A stretch of DNA of 63,736 nt from CAVURW01 sp963743595 (GCA_963743595.1 CAVURW010000064.1:1-63736), one strand, 5' to 3'. Shown: positions 16,497 through 26,574, numbered from the stretch's first letter. Notes: a model not told the origin generated them from the letters alone. Numbers and translations are program-made.

Positions 16497-19298
16497 ATGA
16501 CTTTTCGGCTCCGACTCTTAGCTCTGTTTTTGTCTGCCCTGCCTCTCCTCGCGTTTGGAGAAAGCACTCCCGACCCAGCACTCGCCGCGAACTTTAAAAC
16601 GCCACCTGATTCGGCGCGTCCCTGGGTCTATTGGTTTTGGAACAACGGAAATCTTAATAAGGAGGGAATTACGGCTGACCTCGAAGCGATGAAGCGCGTC
16701 GGAATCGGCGGAGTTTTGATCATGGATGTGGTGGAACGGTTTGCCCCGCCGAAAGGCACTGCCACCTTCATGGGTCCAGAATGGCAGGACCTCTTTCATT
16801 TTGCCGTTACGGAAGCAAACCGTCTGGGCCTTGAAATCAATATGACCAATGGCCCGGGCTGGTGCGGCAGTAGCGGTCCGTGGATTACTCCGGAACTTTC
16901 CATGCGCCAACTCGTCTGCACGGATAAAACCGTGACGGGTCATTTTGACGGAATCCTGGACCAACCCGTAGGACATCGGACGAAGAAAGACATCCTGGCG
17001 AGTAATCTCGAGATCACCGATGACTACCGAGACATCGCGGTGCTGGCGATTCCACAGAACAGCGCAACTCCCATCGAGAGCAAAGCCGTTGTCGACCTTA
17101 CCAGCAAGATGGGACCCGATGGCCATTTGGTTTGGGACGCACCACCGGGTACTTGGACGATTGAGCGAATTGGCCACGTGACAACCGGCTCCAGCACTCG
17201 CCCCCCTGTCTTGGGTGGAAATGGATTGGAATGCGATAAAATGAGCGCAGAAGCTATGGACGCCCAGTTCGCGGGCATGATGCAAAAGCTCATTGATCAA
17301 AGTGGCCCCTTAGCAGGAAAAGTTTTGGTGGCCACGCACATCGATAGCTGGGAAGTGGGCTCGCAAAACTGGACGAAGACATTCCGGGAAGAATTTCAGA
17401 AACGAAGAGGTTATGATCCCCTACCCTACCTCCCGTGCCTAACGGGAAAAACCGAAGAACTGGTTAACGGCAAGAAAGTCGCCAAACCTCACTGGCAAAT
17501 TGGTGGGCAAGAGGTCGCGGACCGATTTCGTTGGGATTTTGCTCAAACAGGCAGCGAACTCCTCGCCCAAAACTATTCCGGGCGACTTGCAGAACTGGCC
17601 CATCAGAAGGGCTTGCGCCTGACGATCGAGGGCTACGATCTTCCGTTCGGGGACGAGGCGACTTATACCGCAGCAGCAGATGAGCCGATGACCGAGTTCT
17701 GGACGCCTTCTAAGCCCGGAGGCGGGAGCATGAAGCTGGATAAGGCTCGAGAAATGGCCTCCATTGCCCACACCAATGGAAGGCCTATTGTCGGTGCCGA
17801 GTCCTTTACCTCCGGCGATCAAGAAAAGTGGCAGCAATACCCCGCCTCAATCAAATCGCTGGGCGATCAACTGCTCTCTCTAGGCGTCAACCGTTTTGTC
17901 TTCCATAGGTACGCCTTCCAACCTTGGCTCGATAAAGTACCCGGTTCCACCATGGGGCCCTGGGGTTTGCACTACGAACGGACCAATACGTGGTGGGACA
18001 TGTCTGGACCGTGGCATGAATATCTCGCGCGGTGCAATTACATGCTGCGCCAGGGAAACTTTATCGCCGACCTCCTTTACCTGCGACCGGAGCTGCCGAA
18101 CCAGACTGGCTTTCGACCCACGCCCGCCCTGCCTGCCGGGTACAATTACGATGAATGCAGCGCTCAGTGTCTCATCTCGCGAGCTTCCACAAAGGATGGA
18201 CGAATCGTGTTTCCCGATGGCACGAGTTACCGGGTTCTCGTCCTTTCTCCAGACCGGCAAATGACCCCAGCGCTGGCCAGGAAGCTACGCGACTTGGTCA
18301 AGAACGGAGCCGTTGTTCTGGGCGATTCTCCACAATCCTCCCCTAGCCTCTCCGGTTACCCGAAGTGTGATGATGAGCTTAAGGGCATTTGTAGTGAACT
18401 ATGGGAACAAGGAAAACCGTCGCCTCCTGGTCTCTTCGAAAGTGGAAAAGTGGTTCCTGGCACCGATCTGACAGCACTTCTCGCAACTCTTAAAACATCG
18501 CCCGATTTTACATCGGACACACCGCTCAACTGGATTCATCGACACACCGCAGAGGGCGCAGATCTCTATTTCGTGGCGAACCCACAAGACAAAGAGATGA
18601 CGGTAAATTGCACGTTCCGCGTGGCGGGTCTCCAACCGGAACTGTGGAATCCGGAGTCTGGCTCGACACAATTACTGCCAATCGTTTCCACCAACGCCGA
18701 TTCCACTACGGTTTCAATCAACTTTGACCCAGTCGGCTCGTTTTTTGTCGTCTTCGAAAAGCCGGTGGATAAGTCGATCGCCGTTAAAAACCCGTTCCCC
18801 AGCTTCAGCCCGGTTACCGAAATTAAGGGGCCGTGGGAGGTGCAATTCCCACCGAAATGGGGTGCTCCCGAGAAAATCACTTTGCCAGAACTGACATCGT
18901 GGAGTGATCATTCCGATCCCGGCGTGAAGTATTTCTCAGGTACGGCCACTTACTCGAAATCGTTTACGTTCGACAAGAAAGCTGCGGGAGTTGGCACCCG
19001 ATATTTCTTGGACCTGGGCGACGTGCAGGTCATGGCGCGGGTAAAGCTGAACAATCGCGATCTGGGTATTCTATGGAAAACTCCTTTCCGAATGGATGTC
19101 TCCGAGGCTATTCAAGATGGCGAGAACTCACTAGAAATTCAAGTGGTGAATCTGTGGCCGAACCGATTGATTGGAGATGCGGCGTTACCTCCTGAAAAAC
19201 GAGTCACATGGTGCACGTGGGAGCCCTACCGAGCCACTGAGCCCCTATTGAAATCGGGCCTGCTTGGTCCTGTGCACGTGGAGACTGCAGCGCCTTAA
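16497..19298 (+). CDS. Secreted GH106-type alpha-L-rhamnosidase
   Basis: A 933-residue exported hydrolase predicted to remove terminal alpha-L-rhamnose from plant glycans such as rhamnogalacturonan. It starts at ATG 16497 with a signal peptide (MTFRLRLLALFLSALPLLAF). Family marks are RPWVYWFWNNGNLNKEGIT, INMTNGPGWCGSSGPWITP, LRLTIEGYDLPFGDEATYTA and PIVGAESFTSGDQEKWQQYP, the last two carrying acidic residues typical of the catalytic centre. A galactose-binding-like beta domain ends the protein (YFLDLGDVQVMARVKLNNRD). The upstream in-frame ATG at 16338 would disrupt the signal peptide. Outer-membrane or periplasmic location is likely. Confidence 0.85.
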   Translation: MTFRLRLLALFLSALPLLAFGESTPDPALAANFKTPPDSARPWVYWFWNNGNLNKEGITADLEAMKRVGIGGVLIMDVVERFAPPKGTATFMGPEWQDLFHFAVTEANRLGLEINMTNGPGWCGSSGPWITPELSMRQLVCTDKTVTGHFDGILDQPVGHRTKKDILASNLEITDDYRDIAVLAIPQNSATPIESKAVVDLTSKMGPDGHLVWDAPPGTWTIERIGHVTTGSSTRPPVLGGNGLECDKMSAEAMDAQFAGMMQKLIDQSGPLAGKVLVATHIDSWEVGSQNWTKTFREEFQKRRGYDPLPYLPCLTGKTEELVNGKKVAKPHWQIGGQEVADRFRWDFAQTGSELLAQNYSGRLAELAHQKGLRLTIEGYDLPFGDEATYTAAADEPMTEFWTPSKPGGGSMKLDKAREMASIAHTNGRPIVGAESFTSGDQEKWQQYPASIKSLGDQLLSLGVNRFVFHRYAFQPWLDKVPGSTMGPWGLHYERTNTWWDMSGPWHEYLARCNYMLRQGNFIADLLYLRPELPNQTGFRPTPALPAGYNYDECSAQCLISRASTKDGRIVFPDGTSYRVLVLSPDRQMTPALARKLRDLVKNGAVVLGDSPQSSPSLSGYPKCDDELKGICSELWEQGKPSPPGLFESGKVVPGTDLTALLATLKTSPDFTSDTPLNWIHRHTAEGADLYFVANPQDKEMTVNCTFRVAGLQPELWNPESGSTQLLPIVSTNADSTTVSINFDPVGSFFVVFEKPVDKSIAVKNPFPSFSPVTEIKGPWEVQFPPKWGAPEKITLPELTSWSDHSDPGVKYFSGTATYSKSFTFDKKAAGVGTRYFLDLGDVQVMARVKLNNRDLGILWKTPFRMDVSEAIQDGENSLEIQVVNLWPNRLIGDAALPPEKRVTWCTWEPYRATEPLLKSGLLGPVHVETAAP

Positions 19299-19317
19299 CC
19301 TGCTTCTAAGGACACCA

Positions 19318-19348
19318 TTTAAAAGAGAGCGCCTCAAGTGACGCTCTC
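19318..19348 (-). terminator. Rho-independent terminator for the minus-strand gene at 19367
   Basis: GAGAGCG (19325-19331) pairs with CGCTCTC (19342-19348). Read on the minus strand the stem is followed by TTTTAAAT. It sits between two convergent genes and may also slow transcription leaving the GH106 gene. Confidence 0.6.
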
Positions 19349-19366
19349 CATCCACCCACCAATCCT

Positions 19367-19828
19367 CTACACGAGAGGCTTGAAAACAAACTTATCGCAT
19401 GAACCGCCGGTCAAGACCGATTCCGTTTGAGTCGCTTCGAACCGTTGGCCCATGGTTGTTTCCAGGGCACCCCAGACCACGCCGAGCGTAAACGTACACT
19501 TACGAGTCGAGCCCGCTGGTTCACCTGCGGAACAAACCGTCTCGGTCGTTTCAATCGCGTATTTATCGCCTTCCATGTGGGCGCTTTTCACGGTGCAAAG
19601 GCGCGTACCGTTTTTACCGACAGCTCCATCCAATGCTGCGGCCAGTTCGTCCAGCGGTGGCTTTTTTCCTGCCAAGCCTAAAGACTTGACAACGTTCTCT
19701 CCACGGACTTTTCCCGCGCGGATGAAGACGACGCCAGCGGCATCGCCTAAGGTATCTTCGAGGCCTGTAATTAGTGCTTTAAAGCAGACGATGCTGCTGA
19801 AATCTCCAAGTTCGGTGCGGATGCTCAT
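19367..19828 (-). CDS. V4R-like small protein, tentative
   Basis: A 153-residue cytoplasmic protein. The C-terminal part, CTFTLGVVWGALETTMGQRF followed by ESVLTGGSCDKFVF, resembles the end of V4R (4-vinyl reductase) domains, where a conserved Cys and an aromatic close the fold. The N-terminal part has LGDAAGVVFIRAGKVRGE. V4R domains bind small hydrophobic ligands or metal and often act in sensing. No fused effector domain is present, so the partner is unknown. The gene stands alone with its own terminator. Confidence 0.5.
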   Translation of the reverse strand: MSIRTELGDFSSIVCFKALITGLEDTLGDAAGVVFIRAGKVRGENVVKSLGLAGKKPPLDELAAALDGAVGKNGTRLCTVKSAHMEGDKYAIETTETVCSAGEPAGSTRKCTFTLGVVWGALETTMGQRFEATQTESVLTGGSCDKFVFKPLV

Positions 19829-20400
19829 AAATGTTACCTGCTTCTGGGTTATTGGTTCGGTTAAATATTTACATGAGAAGGAGAACTTTGCAACCCAAAA
19901 GAATAACTTCTAGCCGACAGCTGTACCTCAAAAACAACCCATTTGGAACAACGAAAATGGGGACAAGTCATCGCGTAGGGCAAAAGCTTGATGCCTTGCC
20001 CTCATCGTCCCTCCGGTCATAAGTGAAATCGGCTTTGATAGAAATGCAATGACTTCTGTTTTGTAGAGACTGTACCATAAGATTATCTACTAAAATTCAA
20101 TCATGCAGCATATAATTGAGAATAAAACCTGACAATCGCGTTGCAAATATGTAATAAGCGATCACGCAAGAGACTCACACTAGGAAGCTTTAAGTAATAT
20201 TACATTTCAGTAATTTGGTTGTAGATAATTCATTAAAAAGTGATTGCCAGCGGCGGGCAATCTTCCTATTTTCACCCACGGAGATCAGTGTGATCTCTGA
20301 AATCGTTCGATCACCAGAAGCCTTTCATATCAGTAATAATAATGAAAGGCTGAGGGTAGGGCTAACCATTTCTATATAGTTTATGTTATTACGTATTCCT
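19829..20400. other. AT-rich intergenic region with two inverted repeats
   Basis: No convincing gene is present. Two structures lie close to the cpaB start: GAGATCA-GTG-TGATCTC at 20281-20297 (7-bp arms), and AGCCTTTCAT (20319-20328) paired with ATGAAAGGCT (20342-20351), 10-bp arms with a 13-base AT-rich loop. Both could be operators or a leader hairpin for the gene at 20401. The remaining sequence is AT-rich and likely holds promoters for both flanking genes. Confidence 0.45.
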
Positions 20401-21357
20401 ATGAAAAAACGTCCCACGCCTTATCCCCTGATTGGTGCAGCTGTTTTCGGTGTTTTAGCGATAGTTATCTTCTACGCCTATATTAAGCAGCTTAACGATG
20501 GTTTTGAAACGAAGTTGAACAATGCCGTAACTGAAGCTGAAAGCCACGGCGATGCTCGGCTTAAAGCATACATTGCAACGCACCCCGACCAGGCCTATCC
20601 CTCCACTCTGAGCACGAGCGACCGTCCTGTGCTTTACGCCAGCCGTGATATTGAATCCGGCATGTTAATCGACCCCAGCATGTTCGTCGTTAAAAGCACA
20701 CCGAAAAATCTGATGTTGGAAGCTTACTCAGAGCAGGATGCCGATATCGTGACCAAGAGCTATGCGCTTCGGCCGATTCATGAAGGCGATCCTCTCACGG
20801 AAAATAACATCGGTAAACAAGCGCCCCGCTTGGCAGATCGTATCCCGATCGGAATGAGGGCGATGTCGGTTTCAGTCTTCGATAACCTCACGGACGGCTT
20901 CTTGGTCGACGGCGACCGGGTCGATATCATCTACGTCCATGGTGATTCCAAGAGCGGTCCTGTCGCCTCAGAAGCCCTCTTGCAGAACGTGCCCGTGCTG
21001 TTCGTTCCAGGTCAACCCACCCGCAGTTCCACCACAGATTCGATCGTTCCGGTGGGTGCCCCTGGTACGCAGATCACGCTCTGCTTTGAGGTGACGCTCC
21101 AGCAAGCTCAGCTCCTCTCCGTCCTCTCCTCTGTGCCTAACGCACATTACGAAATGATCTTGCGCTCCGGTCCGGACAACATGATCGTCAAAACAAGACC
21201 TGTTACTACTGACCAGATTGCTGAAAACTCGAAATACCCACAAAAGACCTTCGCGCAATCGGAAACGGATGTTAAAGCGATGCAAGGCGAGCAAGCCAAG
21301 GAAGATAAAGCGAAAAAAGAGGAAGCAAAGCCGACGGATATTCCGTCAGGTCTGTAG
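20401..21357 (+). CDS. cpaB: CpaB-type Flp pilus assembly protein
   Basis: A 318-residue protein with one N-terminal membrane anchor (YPLIGAAVFGVLAIVIFYAY), a SAF/RcpC-like domain beginning RPVLYASRDIESGMLIDPSM, and the CpaB-type segment IPIGMRAMSVSVFDNLTDGF with GDRVDIIYVH. In tad/flp systems CpaB is a periplasmic component tied to the secretin. The start at 20401 (MKKRPTPYP) is preferred to 20383, which would add six residues. The C-terminus is charged, with repeated Glu/Lys/Ala. No other tad genes are in view, so it is an orphan here; the secretion genes may be elsewhere. Confidence 0.75.
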   Translation: MKKRPTPYPLIGAAVFGVLAIVIFYAYIKQLNDGFETKLNNAVTEAESHGDARLKAYIATHPDQAYPSTLSTSDRPVLYASRDIESGMLIDPSMFVVKSTPKNLMLEAYSEQDADIVTKSYALRPIHEGDPLTENNIGKQAPRLADRIPIGMRAMSVSVFDNLTDGFLVDGDRVDIIYVHGDSKSGPVASEALLQNVPVLFVPGQPTRSSTTDSIVPVGAPGTQITLCFEVTLQQAQLLSVLSSVPNAHYEMILRSGPDNMIVKTRPVTTDQIAENSKYPQKTFAQSETDVKAMQGEQAKEDKAKKEEAKPTDIPSGL

Positions 21358-21552
21358 GCCTGCCTGCGGCCCCGCTCCGTGGCTGTTGGTTACGTCCAGC
21401 AGCCAGGAAAATTGAAGTAGAAATAGCCGCCGATGATCAGCAATTCGCTTTCCCGCGTTTTTATGAATGGAATAGCCGCGTTATTCTAAATAAGAAGACG
21501 ATTTACTCTGCGCCGTGGACCTTCGAAGCGAGATTCAAACCGAGCTGAAGGT

Positions 21553-22452
21553 CTACGAGCTGGGCTCCTCCAATACCTCTGATAACCGATAGAAACCGTA
21601 CTCCCCGTCGAAGCCTTTTAAGCCAGACGTCCCGATTAACTCACTCTTAAACCACGGAGCTAAGCGTTGGGCAGCTGATTCCGTAGCACCCAAGTAGCAC
21701 TCCAGATCTCCGAAGATCTTTTCACATCGAAAAATGAAGTGAACGTCCGGTCCGGCCAACTGTTCTTCGCCCAGCCCGGCTCCGCTGCCATAGACCACCC
21801 TGCCATGGTGAACCACGATTCTGAACGCGGGGTTCTCCTCCTGTTGCAATTGAAGCAGCGCCGTGATTCCCATGGAGACTTCCTGGCTCAAGCTCTCGTT
21901 CGGATCTTGCCAGTAGGCTAACAGGCCGTCGCCTGTCGATTTATTCACGCTACCTCCTTCAGCTTCGATAGCCAGGCGGCACCGATCGAACCAGCTACCC
22001 AGCATGGCCGCATAAGCCTCCGCCCCCATAGATAACGCCAGCTCAGTAGAAGAGCGGATGTCCAGTAAGACCATCCACGAGGGCACTTTATCCATAATCA
22101 CCATTGTCACCCCATCCTTGAGGGCCTCAGACATGGAAACATCGAGTGATCCCTCCGGATTTACAAAGCGAATGACGTGATCCCCGACTCGAACCTGATC
22201 ACCGTTCCTTAAAACGGTATGTCCCACCACGCGTACCCCATTCACGTAGGTTCCATTGCGACTTTGGGAATCAACCACTTGGTAGTGTCCGGCCGCTTCG
22301 TAAATGTGGGCGTGATCTCGGGACACATTGGCTCCTGCCAGCGGAATGTCACATTTAGCATCGCGTCCAATAACCAAGCTGCCAGACAAATAGAGAGTAT
22401 TGCCATCTGGGAGAATGAGATGAGGTCGCAGCTCCGTCATTCTATCAAACAT
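21553..22452 (-). CDS. FHA domain plus class III adenylate/guanylate cyclase
   Basis: A 299-residue two-domain signalling protein. The FHA domain spans about residues 20-95, with VIGRDAKCDIPL, NVSRDHAHIYE and DSQSRNGTYVNGVRV, the phosphothreonine-binding loops. The cyclase domain follows: MVLLDIRSSTELALSMG contains the first metal Asp, and GGSVNKSTGDGLLAYW the second metal region. It therefore may make a cyclic nucleotide under control of a phosphorylated partner. Its start is 111 bp from the divergent Ser/Thr kinase gene, whose product is a natural candidate partner. ATG at 22440 is an alternative start. Confidence 0.85.
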   Translation of the reverse strand: MFDRMTELRPHLILPDGNTLYLSGSLVIGRDAKCDIPLAGANVSRDHAHIYEAAGHYQVVDSQSRNGTYVNGVRVVGHTVLRNGDQVRVGDHVIRFVNPEGSLDVSMSEALKDGVTMVIMDKVPSWMVLLDIRSSTELALSMGAEAYAAMLGSWFDRCRLAIEAEGGSVNKSTGDGLLAYWQDPNESLSQEVSMGITALLQLQQEENPAFRIVVHHGRVVYGSGAGLGEEQLAGPDVHFIFRCEKIFGDLECYLGATESAAQRLAPWFKSELIGTSGLKGFDGEYGFYRLSEVLEEPSS

Positions 22453-22563
22453 CGCGTAAGTTTGCTGAGGGTGTCAATTGATTCGGTTGCCTGAGCCGAG
22501 AGCTGTTGGTACGCTTTCGGGTAAATATCAAGCGGTGGCAATCATCTCTGGAGTATCAGTACC

Positions 22564-25017
22564 ATGGAAAACGGAAAACCAGTAGACGAAACCACGGACG
22601 AAACGGTGGGAGATTGTGAGCCCTTCCAAGAGGCACCCGCACTTACGGGAATGATCATCGGAGATTACGAGGTGATCAGCGAGCTGGGCCGAGGAGGCAT
22701 GGGAGTCGTTTATAAGGCGCGCCAAATCGCTTTAAACCGAGTGGTGGCGGTGAAAATGATCATGGGCGCAAGTTTCGCCAGCAAGACGCAGAGGAGTCGC
22801 TTTTTCCGTGAGGCCGAGTTGGTGGCCTCATTACGCCATCCGAACATTGTGGCGATTCACGAAACCGGGGAGCACGAAGGTCAGCCCTTTTTCTCGATGG
22901 ATTACATTGAGGGGAGCAATCTCAAAGCGATGATCCAAGAGGGGTCCGTGCTCTGGATGGAGGCCGTGCGTATGGTTAAGGCTGTGGCTCAAGCGATGCA
23001 CACAGCGCACGAGCGCGGGGTGATTCACCGGGATCTGAAGCCGCAAAACATCCTGGTGGATAATCTACGCGAACCGCACATCGTGGATTTCGGATTAGCT
23101 CACGATATCAATGCGGACCATGGCCTCACAATAAGCGGCGTGGTCATCGGCACGCCGCACTACATGTCGCCGGAGCAGAGTTCTGGCACGCGGGAACTTA
23201 CCGCTTCCACGGATATTTACTCGATCGGCGCGATGCTTTATGAGTTGCTCACATCGTTGCCCCCGTTTCGCGGTTCCGCCTTGCCAGACGTCTTGGAAAA
23301 AGTACGCACGGTGGAACCCATTCCGCCTCGATTGATTAATCCTGCAATCCCGAAGGACCTCAATACCGTCTGTCTGAAGTGCCTAGAGAAAACTCCGGAT
23401 CGGCGCTACCGATCGGCCTTGGAATTGGCGGAAGATTTGGACCGGGTCTTAACGGATGTGCCCGTGCTAGCCAAACCAATCACTCGCAGGGAGATCGCGT
23501 GGCGCTGGTGCCGAAAGAACCGGGGAATAGCGATCACGCTGTCCAGTTCAATACTTCTTCTCATTATCGTAATCGTCACGTCCATTGTCCTTCTAAATAA
23601 TGCCAGGATTAATGCTCAACTCGCGCAAGTAAAAGCCGAGGAAGATGAGGCAAATCTCAATATTGCCTATCAGAAATTGGATACACAGAAAATTGCTCTG
23701 GATGCGAGTTCCAAGAAACAAGATCTTTTATTGAAACAGGACGAAGAACTTCTGAAAGAGAACGGTATTTATCATAACGAGCTCGAGCGGGATCGAAAGT
23801 CGAATGCAGAACGGGATTTGCATGATGCTCAAAAGCTTTTTGAAACTCTTTCTCTAGGAGAGGCTTCAGCAGCGGTTGATCAGATGATCGGGAAACTGCC
23901 CCATCACTCCGGTCTGAACCTGGATAAAACTGTGGCTGCCGCGTGGTATCTGAAGGGGCAGCTAGCCTTATGCCAGGGCCATTTTTCTGAGGCGATGGAT
24001 GATCTGAGTAAGGCCGATTCCTTTAGCTTTAATGGCCTCGACTCTAACGGTAAGTTTCTTCTGAATCTGGTGACCCACTATGCGCCGTTTGAGAAGGCGG
24101 GCAATGGTGTGCTTGATCCCGTCCAGAGCATCAACATCCTCAACGATCTCCAAGGCCGTCCCGAATACCGTGCATATCTGGCTGGCCAGGAGTCGTCTCG
24201 AAAAGCGCTCTTGGAAAAGATCAAAGCCGCTTTAGTGCTCAAAAACGGCCCCGCAGCACTGAGTAATAGTCACATGGATCTCAGCTTCACCCTGCAAGGA
24301 CTGTTTCTTGAGATGAAAAATGTCAACGCCGATCTGGATCTTACCCCGTTAAAACAATATCCCATGTTCAATGATTTACGGTTAGTGGATACACGAATTA
24401 CCCATCTGAACGGCCTTCAGGCTTGGCCGCTTGTAAAACTGGAAATTACTAATTCTCCCATCGCCGATCTGATTCCCTTAACCGATAATAAACGGCTAAC
24501 GGACCTTGTATTAAATAATACCCAGGTGAAGGATCTTTCTCCGGTTGCACATGCTCCGGTAACCCGCCTCTCCCTCATTAACCACCCTTACTTGGTGAGC
24601 TCTCTGCCCGCAGCGTGGGCCTTAGTCGATCTGGAAATTTCCCACTCCCACGTCTCGCCCGACCTTAAACTGCCAACTAGTTTACAACAAGTAACCTTCG
24701 AGGGCGATGACCTCACCAGCATTTCGTTCCTAGCAAACACGAATTTGAGCTACCTGGACCTAGGCGGTAATTCTCAGTTGTCGGATCTAACCCCGCTCTC
24801 GTCGATGTCCGCCCTCCGCTTGCTCGATCTCTCGGATACAGGCGTCCCCACGGTGCGACCAATTCAAGACCTGAATTTGGATGAACTTTCTTTGAGAAAC
24901 TCCTTAGTGCATCAGTTGATCTCGTTGCGGTCCATGCACTTGAAAAGCCTGGACATTCGAGGCTGCTCCATCCTCGATTTACAGACCATCGCAAAACCGA
25001 ACAATCTGCTTCAGTAA
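22564..25017 (+). CDS. Transmembrane Ser/Thr protein kinase with leucine-rich repeats
   Basis: An 817-residue Hanks-type kinase. The Gly loop is LGRGGMGVVYK (residues about 41-51), catalytic Lys at 64, HRDLKPQN at 155-162, DFG at 175-177 and GTPHYMSPEQ near 196-205. One transmembrane helix lies at about 321-344, followed by a Lys/Glu-rich coiled coil to about 415. The C-terminal third contains leucine-rich-type repeats such as RLTDLVLNNTQVKDLSPVAH and LSYLDLGGNSQLSDLTPLSS, presumably a periplasmic sensor. All catalytic residues are present. The divergent FHA-cyclase is a likely phosphorylation target. Confidence 0.9.
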   Translation: MENGKPVDETTDETVGDCEPFQEAPALTGMIIGDYEVISELGRGGMGVVYKARQIALNRVVAVKMIMGASFASKTQRSRFFREAELVASLRHPNIVAIHETGEHEGQPFFSMDYIEGSNLKAMIQEGSVLWMEAVRMVKAVAQAMHTAHERGVIHRDLKPQNILVDNLREPHIVDFGLAHDINADHGLTISGVVIGTPHYMSPEQSSGTRELTASTDIYSIGAMLYELLTSLPPFRGSALPDVLEKVRTVEPIPPRLINPAIPKDLNTVCLKCLEKTPDRRYRSALELAEDLDRVLTDVPVLAKPITRREIAWRWCRKNRGIAITLSSSILLLIIVIVTSIVLLNNARINAQLAQVKAEEDEANLNIAYQKLDTQKIALDASSKKQDLLLKQDEELLKENGIYHNELERDRKSNAERDLHDAQKLFETLSLGEASAAVDQMIGKLPHHSGLNLDKTVAAAWYLKGQLALCQGHFSEAMDDLSKADSFSFNGLDSNGKFLLNLVTHYAPFEKAGNGVLDPVQSINILNDLQGRPEYRAYLAGQESSRKALLEKIKAALVLKNGPAALSNSHMDLSFTLQGLFLEMKNVNADLDLTPLKQYPMFNDLRLVDTRITHLNGLQAWPLVKLEITNSPIADLIPLTDNKRLTDLVLNNTQVKDLSPVAHAPVTRLSLINHPYLVSSLPAAWALVDLEISHSHVSPDLKLPTSLQQVTFEGDDLTSISFLANTNLSYLDLGGNSQLSDLTPLSSMSALRLLDLSDTGVPTVRPIQDLNLDELSLRNSLVHQLISLRSMHLKSLDIRGCSILDLQTIAKPNNLLQ

Positions 25018-25187
25018 GTTGAATTCGGCCCAAATCCCAGTCTTCAAGCTGCCCTTAATTTGCTTGCCCTTCACCTCTGGGAACGCCTATTCTCTCAGGC
25101 TCGTCGGGTCACGCCATTATCGCTCAGAAATCTGTCCACAAGTTAGAAGCAGATTTTCCTGGCGACCTTATGAGACTCAACGATTTA

Positions 25188-25259
25188 GCGCGGTTAGCTT
25201 AGCGGTAGAGCGTCCGCTTCACACGCGGAAGGTCACAGGTTCGAACCCTGTACCGCGCA
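25188..25259 (+). tRNA. tRNA-Val (anticodon CAC)
   Basis: A complete cloverleaf can be drawn. The acceptor arm GCGCGGT pairs with ACCGCGC, the anticodon stem TCCGC/GCGGA encloses the loop TTCACAC with anticodon CAC, and the T arm is ACAGG-TTCGAAC-CCTGT. The discriminator base is A; the 3' CCA is not encoded. It marks the left edge of an accessory region, which is common for tRNA genes, though no duplicated 3' end was seen. Confidence 0.93.
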
Positions 25260-25713
25260 TTCTAACTCCTACTCGTCTGGTCTAGTCCCGTCTCGGCATG
25301 ATTAAAAGCCTCTATTCCAACGACTTGCGAAATACCCTCCGTCATTGAAGGTTAATGGAGCTTTGGCGATCAGAAAGGCGAAAAGGCTATAAAGTCAACT
25401 TCGGACCGGGGCTTCGCCCTCCCCATCCCCCGGTTCGGAAGCTTCGGAATCGTGCCCTCGGAACGTCACAACAAGTTAAACGATCTCTTGACCGAGTCAT
25501 CAGGCATAGACTCGTGTAGGGCACATTTTTGAACCACCATCAATGCAAATTCAGCCGAGGTATAGGCTAGATCGTTTACGAATGATATTCACGCAAACTT
25601 CGTAACTTGTGACTAACGTCTAGGATTTTACGCCTTCCCGACCTTTCCCGAGGGAAAGGAGTGGTCATTGATGAGGTTTGTTTTAGCAACCGACGTTGCA
25701 CCAGTTCTTCATA
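25260..25713. other. Intergenic region with a near-perfect palindrome
   Basis: No gene is supported in these 450 bp. CCTTTCCC-GA-GGGAAAGG at 25642-25659 is an inverted repeat with 8-bp arms; it lies downstream of the PcfJ-like gene on its strand and may serve as its terminator. A pyrimidine-rich stretch lies near 25430. No attachment-site duplication of the tRNA 3' end could be recognised. Confidence 0.4.
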
Positions 25714-26574
25714 TTAACTTTTCAGTACATTGAAGTTGGCGAATTCTTGCAGTAACTGCTTGGCGTAATCGCTCGGCGGCGCATTATATTTTCCCCTGGC
25801 TTGCACGATCCTTCGGCTCTTGAAATTGACTTCTATTGTTAGGAATCGCTCTACTTCTGCAGGATTCTCTTTTTTCCATCGCCGACAGCTAAAAATGGCG
25901 CAGATACCCCGGGAGCAACGGACCGTGTAAGAGCCGACGCAATGATGCATCACACAACCTTCGGTTTTAAGTTCCAGTGAACTCAGTAACTCAACGACAC
26001 CATAGTAAAAATCCGCCTCTTTCGAAAAAAAGGCCTTTATTCCACAGGGCTTCCATCCTTTAAAGGGCCGCTCCTCTATCCGACTAACTCTGCCTTGGCC
26101 TATATCTATCTGTGAAATAATCCGGTTTCCATCTTCTTCACGGAATAAGACATTGTGGAATGCTTTCGGCACGGGAAATTGCACAAATAGGTGGTCATAA
26201 AGTGCCATGATGAGGTCATCTGGACTCGCGTTGGTCACAGGAAAATCGCTCAACGGGCGAATCCAGTACGAGTGAAAGCGGGTCAGAACCTTCAACCCAA
26301 AAATGTTGCGATGTAACTGGGCCCAACGATCTCCACAGTTATAGATTTGGGAGTCAACGAGATGCTCCGCCAGCGACAAGAGTGCCTCTGCACGAGCAAT
26401 ATCCCTCTTTTTACCTACAGAAAATCTGTGGACTTGTCCAAGAACGTACGTAGGCAACCACGAGTAACCCATATACCAGTTAGCTAAAATGTACGGGGAA
26501 ATTTTTCCCCGCCGATACAGCGCAAAGAGTTTTTTAGCATTGCGCAAAGTGCTTCGCGAAATGTTCGCGTACAT
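25714..26574 (-). CDS. PcfJ-like protein
   Basis: A 286-residue protein whose C-terminal half carries the PcfJ pattern: CVMHHCVGSYTVRCSRGICA, then RFLTIEVNFKSRRIVQARGK and NAPPSDYAKQLLQEFA. PcfJ was named from the pCF10 conjugative plasmid, and its homologues occur in many chromosomes and mobile elements; its activity is not known. No membrane segment is visible. The basic N-terminus (MYANISRSTLRNAKKLFALY) fits a nucleic-acid-associated role, as inference only. It is the first gene after tRNA-Val, in a region with several gene remnants. Confidence 0.7.
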   Translation of the reverse strand: MYANISRSTLRNAKKLFALYRRGKISPYILANWYMGYSWLPTYVLGQVHRFSVGKKRDIARAEALLSLAEHLVDSQIYNCGDRWAQLHRNIFGLKVLTRFHSYWIRPLSDFPVTNASPDDLIMALYDHLFVQFPVPKAFHNVLFREEDGNRIISQIDIGQGRVSRIEERPFKGWKPCGIKAFFSKEADFYYGVVELLSSLELKTEGCVMHHCVGSYTVRCSRGICAIFSCRRWKKENPAEVERFLTIEVNFKSRRIVQARGKYNAPPSDYAKQLLQEFANFNVLKS

